NCBI RefSeq assembly: GCF_000424545.1
Contig: NZ_AUKC01000030.1
Coordinates: 1-48,034 of the forward strand
Length of the DNA: 48,034 nt
Source of the DNA: Butyrivibrio sp. NC3005
GTDB lineage: Bacteria > Bacillota > Clostridia > Lachnospirales > Lachnospiraceae
Reading direction: 5' to 3'
Shown: piece after piece, positions 1 to 10,121 of the stretch
Layout: each line of letters begins with the position of its first letter
Numbering within the stretch: position 1 is the stretch's first letter
Made by a program: the position numbers and the translations under genes
The notes under the pieces: model-generated
Database searches by the model: none
What the model was told of the DNA's origin: nothing
The model's input: only the letters and a program-made list of their open reading frames with translations

Positions 1-151
1 CCTTTAAACCCCAGACCAACGTTTATAAACAGTTCTGCTCATGAAATATTACAAGCCAGTAAAACTAATCTACTAAGTATTCAAAACAATAACCTATAGG
101 TTTTGAAATTAATATAATCCGATAAATATACGACTACAAAGAATATATCTT
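1..151. other. Upstream region of the first ABC gene
   Basis: No gene is visible here. It contains a perfect 12-base palindrome, AACCTATAGGTT, at 91-102, followed by A/T-rich sequence that could hold a promoter. The -10/-35 assignment is not clear enough to state. The palindrome could be an operator for the downstream permease gene. Confidence 0.3.
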
Positions 152-940
152 ATGAAGCCTGATATTAAGCGTTTTTTTGAAAAGAAAAAAAGAATACCTA
201 TATGGTCGATTCTCATATGGATTATCATATGGCAGCTACTTGCCATGTATTTGAACTCAGACATACTGCTTTCATCACCTTTACAGGCGGCAGTATGTCT
301 GTTTTCGATGATGAAAACACAAAGCTATTGGAGCGCTGTTTTCTTTAGCTTTTTTAGAATAATGTCAGGTTTTGTTCTGGCTGTGACTGTAGGAATACTT
401 TTTTGCGTATTATCCTATATTAGCAGCGTATTAAGAGATTTTATATCTTTTCCGATATCAGTTGTTAAATCTACACCGGTAGCTTCTTTCATAATACTGG
501 TGCTGATATGGATTCCATCAAAGAATATTTCAGTGTTCATATCTTTTCTAATGGCATTTCCTATAATCTATACTAATCTTTTACAGGGATTGTATCAGAT
601 GGACGAGAAAATGCTCGAACTTTCGAAAATATTCCGCTTATCATTTATAAAGCAGGTTCGATATATATATATTCCCCACGTCTTACCATTTTTTAAAGCA
701 GCATGTATGACTAGTCTTGGACTTTGCGTAAAGTCGGGAGTGGCAGCAGAGATAATAGGGCTTCCTAAAGGGTCTATAGGAGAGAATCTATACGAAGCGA
801 AAATCTACCTTAGTACGCCAGAGATGTTCGCATGGACAGTAACCATCATTGTCTTGGGGATAATAATGGAAAAAATAGTGATGATGTTAATAAACAAAAT
901 AGTGATGAAATTAGAAGGAATGAATTATGGCGAAAAGTGA
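152..940 (+). CDS. ABC transporter permease (SsuC/TauC-like)
   Basis: Inner-membrane permease of an ABC importer of the nitrate/taurine/aliphatic-sulfonate/thiamine-precursor type. The 262-residue protein has about six hydrophobic segments, beginning near residue 18. The stretch around residues 150-200 (EKMLELSKIFRLS followed by a PHVLPFF motif) resembles the EAA loop that contacts the ATPase. Length is normal for the family. It overlaps the following ATPase gene by 14 bases, so the two are probably translationally coupled. No solute-binding gene is seen in the window, so one may lie to the left. The substrate cannot be decided from sequence. Confidence 0.8.
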   Translation: MKPDIKRFFEKKKRIPIWSILIWIIIWQLLAMYLNSDILLSSPLQAAVCLFSMMKTQSYWSAVFFSFFRIMSGFVLAVTVGILFCVLSYISSVLRDFISFPISVVKSTPVASFIILVLIWIPSKNISVFISFLMAFPIIYTNLLQGLYQMDEKMLELSKIFRLSFIKQVRYIYIPHVLPFFKAACMTSLGLCVKSGVAAEIIGLPKGSIGENLYEAKIYLSTPEMFAWTVTIIVLGIIMEKIVMMLINKIVMKLEGMNYGEK

Positions 941-1544
941 TATCATTGCTGAAAATATAACTAAAAGCTATGACAATAAAAAAGTTATAGACTCATTTTC
1001 TCATGTCTTTGAAAATAACAGTCTGACGATAGTAAAGGGAAAATCAGGCTCAGGAAAAACTACGTTTCTTCGTATAATAATGGGGTTGGAAACATATGAA
1101 AGCGGATGTTTAAAAGGCATGGATAACAGAAAAATAAGCGCAGTTTTTCAGGAAAACAGACTATGTGATAATTTAACAGCGCTATTAAATGTTAAAATGG
1201 TAACTGACAATAATAACAGACATTCAGATGCTGAGATTGTTAGCTGTTTTCATAAGATAGGGATTGAAGATATCAGTAATAAACCAGTATCTGAATTTAG
1301 CGGAGGTATGAAAAGAAGGGTAGCTATACTCCGCGCACTTATCGCAGATTTCGATATTTTAATAATGGATGAACCAATGAAAGGTCTTGATAGAATAACC
1401 AAAGAACAGACTATAAATCTTATCGGGGAACTTACCAGAGAAAAGACAATTATTATGACAAGTCATGATGAAAGCGAAAAAGAACTTTTCGAAAAAGCAA
1501 CAAAAAGAAAAGCTTTTGAACTTAATCTCGATGATAGGGAATAA
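927..1544 (+). CDS. ABC transporter ATP-binding protein
   Basis: Cytoplasmic ATPase that would power the preceding permease. Walker A is GKSGSGKTT near residue 38, the signature is SGGMKRRVA near residue 124, and Walker B is ILIMDEP followed by MKGLD near residue 146. A switch histidine is present in MTSHD. At 205 residues it is short for the nitrate/sulfonate group (usually about 250), and it ends soon after the H-loop, as in several compact Firmicutes versions. It starts inside the end of the permease gene and is probably in the same operon. The substrate is unknown. Confidence 0.85.
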   Translation: MAKSDIIAENITKSYDNKKVIDSFSHVFENNSLTIVKGKSGSGKTTFLRIIMGLETYESGCLKGMDNRKISAVFQENRLCDNLTALLNVKMVTDNNNRHSDAEIVSCFHKIGIEDISNKPVSEFSGGMKRRVAILRALIADFDILIMDEPMKGLDRITKEQTINLIGELTREKTIIMTSHDESEKELFEKATKRKAFELNLDDRE

Positions 1545-1582
1545 ATAAACAACAAAATGGACTAAAGATTTAGGGGATACAA

Positions 1583-2674
1583 ATGAGCAGTTCAAAAAAA
1601 AACTTAAACAATAAAATCGGAAGGAGGTTATTATTAACGATTTTATTGTCATTTATATTAGTTGTAGCAATCTTTATAGCAATGACACTTCTTCGGTTTA
1701 ACATGACCAGGAAAGAAAATTTGTCAGAAGTAGGCAGTTACGACAAATACTATGTAATGATAACAGATAATTACAAGAGCGATTTTTGGCAGTCGGTATA
1801 TAAGGGGGCGTTAGAGGAAGCTAAAAAGAATAACACCTACATAGATTTATTAGGTGAAAAGCTATCCGGCAACTATTCTTCGGAAGATTTGATGAAAATA
1901 GCTATAGCATCCAAAGTAGATGGAATAGTTATTTCATCTACTGAGTCTAGTCATATGGCAAAACTGATAGATGAAGCATCTAAAAATGACATTCCTGTCG
2001 TAACACTGTATATAGACCATGCGGACACAAGTAGAATAAGCTTTGCGGGCGTTGGAAGCTTTAATATAGGACGTGAGTATGGCAGACAGGTCCTGAATAT
2101 TATCAAAGAAAAACGAAAAGAAGACTTCATGGAAGCTTCGAAGATGAAGAATAGAAAGACTATGCAGATTGCTGTTTTGGTAAATTCTGACTCAAAGGAT
2201 ACAGGACAGAATCTTATAATATCAGGTTTGCAGGAAACGATTATGGGGGATAAGACTTCGGATTCAGAGTTTTCAGTTTCACTTGTTACAGTGGAAAATA
2301 CCAACGCTTTTTCTGCAGAAGAATCTATCAGAGATATTTTCTTGAAAAAAGAAATTCCAGATATCTTGATATGTCTAAACGAGCTTAATACTATCTGTGC
2401 ATATCAGGCAGTAGTTGATCATAATAAAGTGGGAGAAGTCAATATATTGGGATATCATGACAGCGACATGATACTAAAGGCAATTGATAGAGGTGTAATC
2501 TATGCCACTATTTCTATTGATACCAGGCAGCTAGGAGAATATTGTGTAACTGCACTTTCTGACTATTATGAAATTGGTAATACCAATCAGTACTATTCTG
2601 CTGATGTAACACTTATTAATAAAGACAATGTCAAAAACTATATGAAAAAAGGGGAGGATAATCAAAATGACTAA
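1583..2674 (+). CDS. Membrane-anchored sugar-binding sensor, XylFII-like
   Basis: A 363-residue protein with one N-terminal membrane segment (about residues 15-37) and an extracellular periplasmic-binding-protein domain of the RbsB/LacI sugar type (about residues 50-345). It has no lipobox and should stay anchored by its uncleaved helix. It overlaps the kinase gene that follows by eight bases. In Clostridium beijerinckii, XylFII binds xylose outside the cell and controls the LytS kinase and YesN regulator of xylFGH. The gene order here is the same kind, so I infer an accessory sugar sensor. Xylose itself is not proven, and another pentose is possible. Confidence 0.75.
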   Translation: MSSSKKNLNNKIGRRLLLTILLSFILVVAIFIAMTLLRFNMTRKENLSEVGSYDKYYVMITDNYKSDFWQSVYKGALEEAKKNNTYIDLLGEKLSGNYSSEDLMKIAIASKVDGIVISSTESSHMAKLIDEASKNDIPVVTLYIDHADTSRISFAGVGSFNIGREYGRQVLNIIKEKRKEDFMEASKMKNRKTMQIAVLVNSDSKDTGQNLIISGLQETIMGDKTSDSEFSVSLVTVENTNAFSAEESIRDIFLKKEIPDILICLNELNTICAYQAVVDHNKVGEVNILGYHDSDMILKAIDRGVIYATISIDTRQLGEYCVTALSDYYEIGNTNQYYSADVTLINKDNVKNYMKKGEDNQND

Positions 2675-4142
2675 GTTCTATAATCTTCCCTTACAGATAA
2701 AGATTATCAGTATATATATTTTTGCAAATCTCCTTATCCTTATTGTTAATATCTTCCTTATTATGGGAATAAACAGAATGACTCTGGATATGGGAATGGT
2801 ATATCAGGATAATAGACATTTGAATGAACTGTCCAATTCGCTAATGGATGTGCAGCAGTGCATGACCAACTACCTTAATGTCAAAACGTCAGATTCGCTC
2901 GAAGAATATTACAAAAAAGCGCAGAAATTCGAAGAACTGTATGAAGATTTAAATGACGAAGTTACAGACATTTCATTTCACAGAATGGAAAGAAATATCA
3001 AAAATATGTCCAGAACATATATGGATGAAGTTACACAGACAATTGAGGCCAAAAGAGGTAGAAACGTAGAGAAATACAGAACTCATTATGAAAATGCCAC
3101 GCAGATTTATGATTATATTTTTTCCTATATCAGAAGTTTGAACATAGAGCAGTTTGCAAGTAACTCAAGGCATTACAATAGACTTTCAAAGTCTTTTGGA
3201 GTATTTGAAACAGTCAGTGTATCTGCTATGTGCCTTCTTATGGTGATAAATATTTTCATCATAACAAATTTTGTAAGAATGATTATAAAACCGCTTCGTA
3301 TGTTGGCAGACTCTGCGAATGAAGTCGCTGATGGAAACTTTGATGTAAAGCTTCCGGAAGTGGTGATTCATGATGATATAGGAATAGTTATAAGTGCTTT
3401 TGACAAGATGCTTTTTAGTATAAGACAGTATATAGACAAACTTAAAGAGAGTATGGAAAAAGAGCGCTACATGCAGGAAAAAGAACTGATGATGGAAACA
3501 CACCTAAAAGATGCTCAGTTAAAGTATCTGCAGGCGCAGATAAATCCACACTTTTTGTTTAATACATTAAATGCCGGTGCGCAGCTGGCAATGATGGAAG
3601 AAGCAGATAGAACTTATGAATATGTTCAGACAGTTGCAGATTTTTTTCGTTATAATGTAAGGAAACAGGAAAGCCTCGTAACACTGGGTGAAGAAATAGA
3701 ACTTGTAGATAACTACATTAAGATTTTAAATGTTCGCTTTTCTGGAGATATTCATTACGAAAAAAAGGTCGACGATTCACTGTTACAGACGCAAATGCCC
3801 AGCATGATACTGCAGCCAATTGTAGAAAATGCAGTCAATCATGGAATAAGAGAAATGGGAGATAAGGGTAAAATCACACTCTTTGTCTATGAAGATGAAA
3901 GTGACGTTTGTGTCAGTGTTAAGGATAATGGTAAAGGTATGAGCCCTGAAGATGCAGAAATGATTCTAAACGGTAAATGGAAATGCAAGGAAAATCAGTA
4001 TGACAACAATGGAATAGGAATGGATAATGTCATTTCCAGACTCCAGCTGTTCGCGGAAAAGAAAGATGTAATAGACATCATTAGCAGTAAAGGAAATGGG
4101 TGCGAGATAATCGTAAGATTACCTTTTATAAGTCAAAAATAG
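2667..4142 (+). CDS. Sensor histidine kinase, LytS/YesM type
   Basis: Membrane sensor kinase of 491 residues. There are two membrane helices (about 13-34 and 178-200) with a largely helical extracellular part between them, then a HAMP linker (to about 255). The His_kinase domain carries QINPHFLFNTLN with the phospho-accepting His near 295. The HATPase domain shows the N box VENAVNHGI, DNGKGM and a GIGMDN glycine box. The extracellular part has no obvious ligand-binding fold, which fits sensing through the upstream anchored sugar-binding protein. The gene overlaps that sensor by eight bases and is followed by its likely partner regulator. Confidence 0.88.
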   Translation: MTKFYNLPLQIKIISIYIFANLLILIVNIFLIMGINRMTLDMGMVYQDNRHLNELSNSLMDVQQCMTNYLNVKTSDSLEEYYKKAQKFEELYEDLNDEVTDISFHRMERNIKNMSRTYMDEVTQTIEAKRGRNVEKYRTHYENATQIYDYIFSYIRSLNIEQFASNSRHYNRLSKSFGVFETVSVSAMCLLMVINIFIITNFVRMIIKPLRMLADSANEVADGNFDVKLPEVVIHDDIGIVISAFDKMLFSIRQYIDKLKESMEKERYMQEKELMMETHLKDAQLKYLQAQINPHFLFNTLNAGAQLAMMEEADRTYEYVQTVADFFRYNVRKQESLVTLGEEIELVDNYIKILNVRFSGDIHYEKKVDDSLLQTQMPSMILQPIVENAVNHGIREMGDKGKITLFVYEDESDVCVSVKDNGKGMSPEDAEMILNGKWKCKENQYDNNGIGMDNVISRLQLFAEKKDVIDIISSKGNGCEIIVRLPFISQK

Positions 4143-4232
4143 TGGGCACTATAGGGTAAAAGCTGCAACGATAATGGCATAACAGATATAATAAGATTAT
4201 AGAAGTGTATAAGAGTAAATCAGGGGTGATAT

Positions 4233-5852
4233 ATGTACAGAATAATGATAGCAGATGATGAAGGTATAGTAATAGACTCTATGAAATACATTATAGAGAA
4301 AGAATTTGGCGACGAGTGTGAAATTAAATATGCCAAAACCGGAAGAAGCGTAATCGAACTTGCAGAAAACTATAGACCCGACATAGCAATTATGGATATA
4401 CATATGCCGGGAATAAATGGAATAGAAGCTATTAAAGAGATTAAGAAATTTTCTCCTGGTACTCTTTTTATAATAATGTCAGCCTATGATAAGTTTGATT
4501 ATGCCAAAGAAGCTATAAAACTCGGAGTACTAGAGTATTTAAATAAGCCTGTTGACAGAAGAAAGATAATAAGTGTACTAAATTCTGCAATGAAACAGAT
4601 AGAAACCTCAAGGCAGAAACGAAGCAGTGACCTTATTATCAAGGAAAAACTGGAAATAGTAGAGCCTATTATCGAAAACGGGCTTATCTATGATCTTCTT
4701 TTTCAGGAAGAGTTCGATGAGGATATAGAGAATTATAGAACTATGCTCGGGATAAAAGAAAACTACGGATATATGCTTTCTATTGTGTGCGGAGATGATC
4801 AGGAAGGAACACACATGACTAATGCTGTAGGAAGTTCAGTTAAACTTTCCAGAAAATACAGTGAGATCAGAGAGTGTGTCAAAGAGTTCTTTAACTGCAA
4901 AATGGGAAACGTTATGTCTAACAAGATTGCAGTTTTTATCCCGTTTGAAGATGAGAGTATGGATTATACCACAAGAACCGAACTTATAGATACTTCAAGA
5001 GAACTTGTAAGATATCTTAAGAAAAAAACTGATATAAGTGTGCGCATAGGAATAGGTAAAGTCAAGAAATTAAAGGAATTAGGGGATTCCTACAGAGAAG
5101 CACTTAATGCACTTCTTGCAACAACTTCAAGCGTGGCACATGTAGATGACCTTTCTATTAGTTGCGATTATGATGAAGGATATCCAAAAGATTTAGAGAA
5201 ACCGTTGTTTGAAGCTATATCACACGGAGATCTTGAAGCTACCAAACTTATAGCAGAAAAATATGCTGACTGGATGTGTAAGAGTGCAGAAGAAGGAACA
5301 CTAATGTCGATGCGCCTCAAAGTGCTGGAGTTTGCTCTTTATGCTGAACATCTCGCATATCAAAATGGTGGTCAGACCTACCACTATTCAGGAAGAGATA
5401 ACTACCTTCCTGATGTAATGGCGATTGAAGATAGTAAGGGACTTAAAGACTGGTTTCTGGATAAAGTAATAACATCCTGCCAAAACGTCATGAATAAGCG
5501 TGAAGAAAAATCAAATGACATAATAAAGGATGCTAAAAACTATATAGATGCTCACTTTGACAAGGATATATCTCTAGATGATGTATCAAGAGTAGTAGAT
5601 ATATCTCCATATTATTTTAGTAAAGTATTCAAAGAAGAAAGTGGAATGAATTTCGTAGAGTATCTTACAAGTGTAAGAATTGCGAAAGCTAAAGAACTCT
5701 TAGAAGATTCAGATTATTCCATGAAAGAAATATGCGTGCTTTGCGGATATACAGATCCTAACTATTTTAGCCGCATTTTCAAAAAGAATGTTGGAGTAAC
5801 ACCGACAGAATATAAGACTTCGGTAATCTGTTACCAGAATGCAGACAGGTAG
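4233..5852 (+). CDS. Response regulator with AraC-type DNA-binding domain, YesN-like
   Basis: Cytoplasmic response regulator of 539 residues. The receiver domain occupies about residues 1-120, with acidic residues near the start (ADDE) and the phospho-acceptor Asp near 55 in IMDIHMPG; the conserved Lys is in NKPVD. A middle region of about 300 residues is typical of YesN-like proteins. Two AraC-type helix-turn-helix motifs fill the last 100 residues (ending SRIFKKNVGVTPTEYK). It follows the LytS-like kinase and precedes sugar-binding and sugar-transport genes. I infer that it activates the downstream xylose-family importer when sugar is present. Confidence 0.88.
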   Translation: MYRIMIADDEGIVIDSMKYIIEKEFGDECEIKYAKTGRSVIELAENYRPDIAIMDIHMPGINGIEAIKEIKKFSPGTLFIIMSAYDKFDYAKEAIKLGVLEYLNKPVDRRKIISVLNSAMKQIETSRQKRSSDLIIKEKLEIVEPIIENGLIYDLLFQEEFDEDIENYRTMLGIKENYGYMLSIVCGDDQEGTHMTNAVGSSVKLSRKYSEIRECVKEFFNCKMGNVMSNKIAVFIPFEDESMDYTTRTELIDTSRELVRYLKKKTDISVRIGIGKVKKLKELGDSYREALNALLATTSSVAHVDDLSISCDYDEGYPKDLEKPLFEAISHGDLEATKLIAEKYADWMCKSAEEGTLMSMRLKVLEFALYAEHLAYQNGGQTYHYSGRDNYLPDVMAIEDSKGLKDWFLDKVITSCQNVMNKREEKSNDIIKDAKNYIDAHFDKDISLDDVSRVVDISPYYFSKVFKEESGMNFVEYLTSVRIAKAKELLEDSDYSMKEICVLCGYTDPNYFSRIFKKNVGVTPTEYKTSVICYQNADR

Positions 5853-5951
5853 GGGGTGCGTCTGCAACGAAATATACGAACAGCAAAACAGACAATATTG
5901 TAACAATAAACTTTAGATGTTTGTCGAAAGAAGTCAGAAGGGAGGTTACAA

Positions 5952-7013
5952 ATGTATATCAGAGCTATTGCAAAAAGGCTGGCACTTTTTTTAGGGGTGA
6001 TTATATGTGCATGTTCTTTGGCAGGATGCGGTGATTCCAAGAAAACAGACTCTTTTGCAGAGAAAAAGAAGGAAGAAAAGATTCAAATAGGCATGTGTTT
6101 CGATTCCTTTGTAATCGAAAGGTGGCAGAGAGACAGAGATGTATTCGTATCCATGGCAAAAGAGTTGGGAGCAGAAGTCAATGTACAAAATGCAAATGGG
6201 GATGCAGAAGTACAGAAGAAACAAATTGATTATTTTATAAAAAAAGACATGGATGTCATAGTGGTTATCTGCATAGATTCTGATACGATTAAAGATTCAG
6301 TTAGTAGGGCAAGGGATGAGGGAATAAAAGTAATTGCATACGACAGACTTATAAAAGGAGTCGATGTGGATTTGTACATTTCTTTTGACAACGAGAAGGT
6401 AGGAGAAATGATGGCAACATCAATGGTGGATAAAGGACTTCCTGACAAAAAAGTGCTAATGATTTGTGGTTCTTTGTCTGATAACAACGTAGCTATAGTA
6501 GAAAAAGGCTTTACTAAAGTCATGGAAGAAAACAATATAGAAATCATAGATAAGGTGTATGCAGAAGGCTGGAGAGCAGAAGCTGCAGGCGAATATATCT
6601 ATGAAAACATGGATAAAGTCATGAAAGTAGATGGAATTATGTGCGGCAATGATGACCTTGCAAGCCGTGTCATATATGCACTTGCAGAAAAGCGTCTTGC
6701 AGGTAAAAAAATAGTGGTAGGACAGGATGCAGACTTGGAAGCATGCCAGAAAATAGTCGAAGGCACGCAGCTAATGACTGTATATAAGCCTATAGAAAAA
6801 CTTGCAGGAAAGGCAGCAGAGTGCGCAGTAATACTGGCTAAAGGAGAGGAAATTGATGATACAGATCTCTCGGAGTTTGAAGATGACAATAGAAAAATAG
6901 CTTTCCTAAAAATAGATCCGGTAAGCGTAACAGCTCAAAATATAGATGATGTAATAATAAAAAGTGGATTTCATTTACAGGAAGATGTATATCTAAATGT
7001 AAACAGAAAGTAA
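5952..7013 (+). CDS. Sugar-binding lipoprotein, XylF-like (first paralogue)
   Basis: Secreted lipoprotein of 353 residues. The signal peptide ends in a LAGC lipobox (Cys near residue 25), followed by a two-lobed periplasmic sugar-binding domain of the XylF/RbsB kind (AYDRLIKGVDVDLYISFDN region; MCGNDDLASRV region). A GGAGG-type ribosome site precedes the ATG. It sits between the regulator gene and a terminator, while a second, more typical XylF lies just downstream with the transporter. It could therefore be a high-affinity or sensing-side binding protein rather than the main feeder of the importer. That division of labour is inference. Confidence 0.8.
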   Translation: MYIRAIAKRLALFLGVIICACSLAGCGDSKKTDSFAEKKKEEKIQIGMCFDSFVIERWQRDRDVFVSMAKELGAEVNVQNANGDAEVQKKQIDYFIKKDMDVIVVICIDSDTIKDSVSRARDEGIKVIAYDRLIKGVDVDLYISFDNEKVGEMMATSMVDKGLPDKKVLMICGSLSDNNVAIVEKGFTKVMEENNIEIIDKVYAEGWRAEAAGEYIYENMDKVMKVDGIMCGNDDLASRVIYALAEKRLAGKKIVVGQDADLEACQKIVEGTQLMTVYKPIEKLAGKAAECAVILAKGEEIDDTDLSEFEDDNRKIAFLKIDPVSVTAQNIDDVIIKSGFHLQEDVYLNVNRK

Positions 7014-7048
7014 TCGGATAAAATGATTTAGCAGAAATTTATGTGAGG

Positions 7049-7089
7049 CACGTATGATGGCAAAAAAATGCTATCATGCGTGTTTTTTT
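7049..7089 (+). terminator. Rho-independent terminator
   Basis: A stem of about 14 pairs, with G-T wobbles (CACGTATGATGGCA against TGCTATCATGCGTG), is followed by seven T. It separates the sensing operon from the xylF transport operon. Confidence 0.8.
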
Positions 7090-7261
7090 ATGCGCTGTGA
7101 AGATGAAAATATACTGTTTTTCGCAAGTTTGTACTATTAAATATATGTTAAATTGTAAACAAGTCAGGGAGCGAAAGGTTACTAAAAGGTTGAAAAGAGA
7201 AGGTAACGCATATCCCAAATGTAATCTAATAAATCTTGTTCACAAAGGGAGGGAACACAAG

Positions 7262-8407
7262 ATGAAGAAAAAAATATTAGGTGCACTTCTTTCTACAATG
7301 ATGGCAGCATCCTTACTTGTTGGATGCTCTGGTGGCGGAAATTCATCAAATAATGATGGCAGTCAGGCATCAAACAACGAAACAGATGAATCGAAAACAG
7401 ATGAATCAAAAAAAGATGAATCAGGATCCGGAAATATTGTAGGTGTTGCAATGCCGACAAAAGATCTCCAAAGATGGAATCAGGACGGCGAAAACATGGA
7501 GAAGCAGCTTAAAGATGCAGGATATGAAGTAAATATCCAGTATGCTTCTAATGATATCTCAACTCAGGTTTCCCAGATTGAAAACATGATAAGCGGAGGA
7601 GCCAAAGTTCTTGTAATCGCATCAATCGATGGCGACTCTCTTGGAACAGTTCTTGCTCAGGCAAAAGAAGCCAACATACCGGTTATTGCTTATGACCGTC
7701 TTATTATGAACTCCGATGCAGTATCCTACTACGCAACATTTGATAACTATATGGTAGGTAAGAAGCAGGGTGAGTACATCGAAGAAAAGCTCGATCTAAA
7801 AAATGCAAAAGGACCTTTCAACATCGAAATCTTCACAGGTGATCCAGGTGATAACAATGCAAGATTCTTCTATGGCGGCGCAATGGATATCTTAAAGCCA
7901 TACATTGATAAAGGAACACTTGTAGTAAAGTCCAAGCAGGTTGACTTCGATAATGTTGCAACAGCTAACTGGGCAACAGAAACAGCACAGTCCAGAATGG
8001 ATGCAATCATTTCTTCCAACTATGCTGATGGAACAAAGCTTGATGCAGTACTTTGCTCCAACGATTCTACAGCACTTGGTGTAACAAATTCACTTGAAGC
8101 AAACTATACAGGCGAGTGGCCGATTATCACAGGTCAGGACTGTGACGTTGCCAACGTTAAGAACATGATCGAAGGCAAGCAGTCAATGTCTATTTTCAAA
8201 GATACTCGTGATCTTGCAACTCAGACAGTTAAGATGGTAGATGCTATCATGAAGGGCTCTGAAGCTCCTGTAAACGATACAACAACATATGATAACGGAA
8301 CAGGTGTCATTCCTTCATACCTCTGCGAGCCAGTATTTGCAGACAAGGACAATTACAAGAAACTTCTTATTGATTCAGGATATTACACAGAAGATCAGCT
8401 TAAGTAA
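7262..8407 (+). CDS. xylF: D-xylose-family ABC transporter substrate-binding lipoprotein
   Basis: The ATG at 7262 is chosen because GGAGG lies just upstream and the reading frame before it has no signal character. The 381-residue product begins with KKK, a hydrophobic core and a LLVGC lipobox. A Ser/Asn/Asp/Lys-rich linker follows, with DESKTDESKKDES repeats, and then a XylF-type periplasmic-binding domain (VAMPTKDLQRWNQDGENM; AYDRLIMNSDAVSYYATFDNY; ITGQDCD). It delivers sugar to the XylG-XylH importer encoded downstream. Codon use is smoother than in neighbouring regulatory genes, consistent with high expression. Xylose is the best guess for the ligand. Confidence 0.88.
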   Translation: MKKKILGALLSTMMAASLLVGCSGGGNSSNNDGSQASNNETDESKTDESKKDESGSGNIVGVAMPTKDLQRWNQDGENMEKQLKDAGYEVNIQYASNDISTQVSQIENMISGGAKVLVIASIDGDSLGTVLAQAKEANIPVIAYDRLIMNSDAVSYYATFDNYMVGKKQGEYIEEKLDLKNAKGPFNIEIFTGDPGDNNARFFYGGAMDILKPYIDKGTLVVKSKQVDFDNVATANWATETAQSRMDAIISSNYADGTKLDAVLCSNDSTALGVTNSLEANYTGEWPIITGQDCDVANVKNMIEGKQSMSIFKDTRDLATQTVKMVDAIMKGSEAPVNDTTTYDNGTGVIPSYLCEPVFADKDNYKKLLIDSGYYTEDQLK

Positions 8408-8412
8408 AACAA

Positions 8413-8533
8413 TTTCCTGCTTAAGTTAAAACATTTAGCTGCAGGAATTCAAAGTTTAAAGCAGTTTACTATTTAGTAGCTTGTTTTGCCTGCCTGTACT
8501 ATTTCATAAAGAAATATACAGGCAGTAAAACAA
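8413..8533 (+). other. Intercistronic hairpins between xylF and xylG
   Basis: Two inverted repeats lie in the 166-base gap: TTCCTGC...GCAGGAA (8413-8448) and a longer one with TGCCTGTA against TACAGGCA (about 8485-8533). Neither is followed by a T tract. Such structures after a binding-protein gene often protect its mRNA, giving excess XylF over XylG/XylH; this role is inferred. Confidence 0.5.
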
Positions 8534-8573
8534 ACTACATTCTACAAACAAGTTGGGAACGGGAGGGGTACAC

Positions 8574-10121
8574 TTGGCGAAGATATTATTGGAAATGAAT
8601 CAAATAACGAAAACTTTCCCTGGTGTGAAAGCCCTTGATAATGTAAATCTTCAGGTTGAAGAGGGTGAAATTCATGCTTTGGTAGGGGAAAATGGCGCTG
8701 GTAAATCTACTTTGATGAATGTCTTGAGTGGAATTTATCCATATGGCTCGTATGAGGGTGATATAAAGTATGATGGAGAAGTATGTAAATTTAATAATAT
8801 AAAAGACAGTGAATCAAAAGGTATTGTTATTATTCATCAGGAACTTGCACTTATTCCATACATGTCAATAGCGGAAAATATGTTCCTTGGAAATGAAAAA
8901 GGAGCTAAATATAGAATCAATTGGAATGAAACAAATGAACTTGCGCGTAAATATCTCGATATTGTTGGATTAAAAGAAAGTACACAAACAAGAATAAAGG
9001 ATATCGGTGTTGGTAAGCAGCAGCTTGTAGAGATAGCAAAAGCTCTTTCTAAAAATGCAAGGCTACTGATTCTTGATGAGCCTACTTCATCATTAAATGA
9101 AACAGACTCAAAAGCATTGCTGGATCTGATGCTTAGGTTGAAAAAAGAGCAGAATCTTACATCTATCATAATTTCGCACAAACTTAATGAAATTTCTTAT
9201 GTTGCAGATAAGATTACAGTCATAAGAGATGGTTCTACGATTGAGACACTTACAAAGGGAGTAGATGATTTCTCAGAAGATAGAATCATCAAAGGAATGG
9301 TAGGAAGAGAATTATCAGACAGATTCCCGAAACGAGTTCCGAATATTGGCGATGTTATGATGGAGGTAAAAAACTGGAATGTTTACCATCCATTATATAG
9401 TGATAGAAAAATCGTCAATAATGTAAGCTTTAATGTAAAAAAAGGTGAAGTACTCGGCATATCAGGTCTCATGGGTGCAGGCAGAACAGAACTTGCCATG
9501 AGTATCTTTGGAAAAAGCTACGGAGAGAATATTTCCGGCCAGCTCTATATAGGAGGAAAAGAAGTTCATTTAAAATCTGTTCATGATGCAATCAAACATA
9601 AGCTTGCATATGTAACAGAAGATAGAAAAGGAAATGGACTCATATTGACAAATCCTATTAAAACAAATACCACAATGGCAAATCTGGAAGGGGTAAGCCA
9701 TAAAACAGTAATAGATAAAGATAAAGAGTTTTCGGTAGCTGTTGATTACAAGAATAAGTTAAGAACAAAGGCTCCAACAGTTGAGCAGAACGTTGGAAAT
9801 TTGTCTGGAGGAAATCAGCAGAAGGTTCTATTAGCAAAGTGGATGTTCGCAGATCCGGACATACTGATATTGGATGAACCGACAAGAGGAATTGATGTAG
9901 GAGCAAAGTATGAAATTTACTGCATAATAAATCAGCTGGTTGCAGAGGGAAAATCAGTCATCATGATATCTTCTGAACTTCCTGAAATTCTCGGAATGTG
10001 CGACAGAATATACGTAATGAACGAGGGAAGAATGGTGGGAGAATTGAATGGAAAAGATGCAACTCAGGAAAAGATTATGTCTATAATCCTGCAGTCATCT
10101 GATAAGGAGGAGAGCAAATGA
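8574..10121 (+). CDS. xylG: Sugar ABC transporter ATP-binding protein, XylG type
   Basis: Cytoplasmic ATPase with two fused nucleotide-binding domains, the layout of the ribose/xylose/galactose importer class. I place the start at TTG 8574, six bases after GGGAGGGG, giving 515 residues. The first half has GENGAGKST (near residue 40) and ILDEPTSSL. The second half has the divergent P-loop region [10 protein letters not shown], the signature [15 protein letters not shown] and [18 protein letters not shown]. It overlaps the permease gene by four bases (ATGA), so translation is coupled. It works with XylF and XylH. Confidence 0.92.
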   Translation: MAKILLEMNQITKTFPGVKALDNVNLQVEEGEIHALVGENGAGKSTLMNVLSGIYPYGSYEGDIKYDGEVCKFNNIKDSESKGIVIIHQELALIPYMSIAENMFLGNEKGAKYRINWNETNELARKYLDIVGLKESTQTRIKDIGVGKQQLVEIAKALSKNARLLILDEPTSSLNETDSKALLDLMLRLKKEQNLTSIIISHKLNEISYVADKITVIRDGSTIETLTKGVDDFSEDRIIKGMVGRELSDRFPKRVPNIGDVMMEVKNWNVYHPLYSDRKIVNNVSFNVKKGEVLGISGLMGAGRTELAMSIFGKSYGENISGQLYIGGKEVHLKSVHDAIKHKLAYVTEDRKGNGLILTNPIKTNTTMANLEGVSHKTVIDKDKEFSVAVDYKNKLRTKAPTVEQNVGNLSGGNQQKVLLAKWMFADPDILILDEPTRGIDVGAKYEIYCIINQLVAEGKSVIMISSELPEILGMCDRIYVMNEGRMVGELNGKDATQEKIMSIILQSSDKEESK

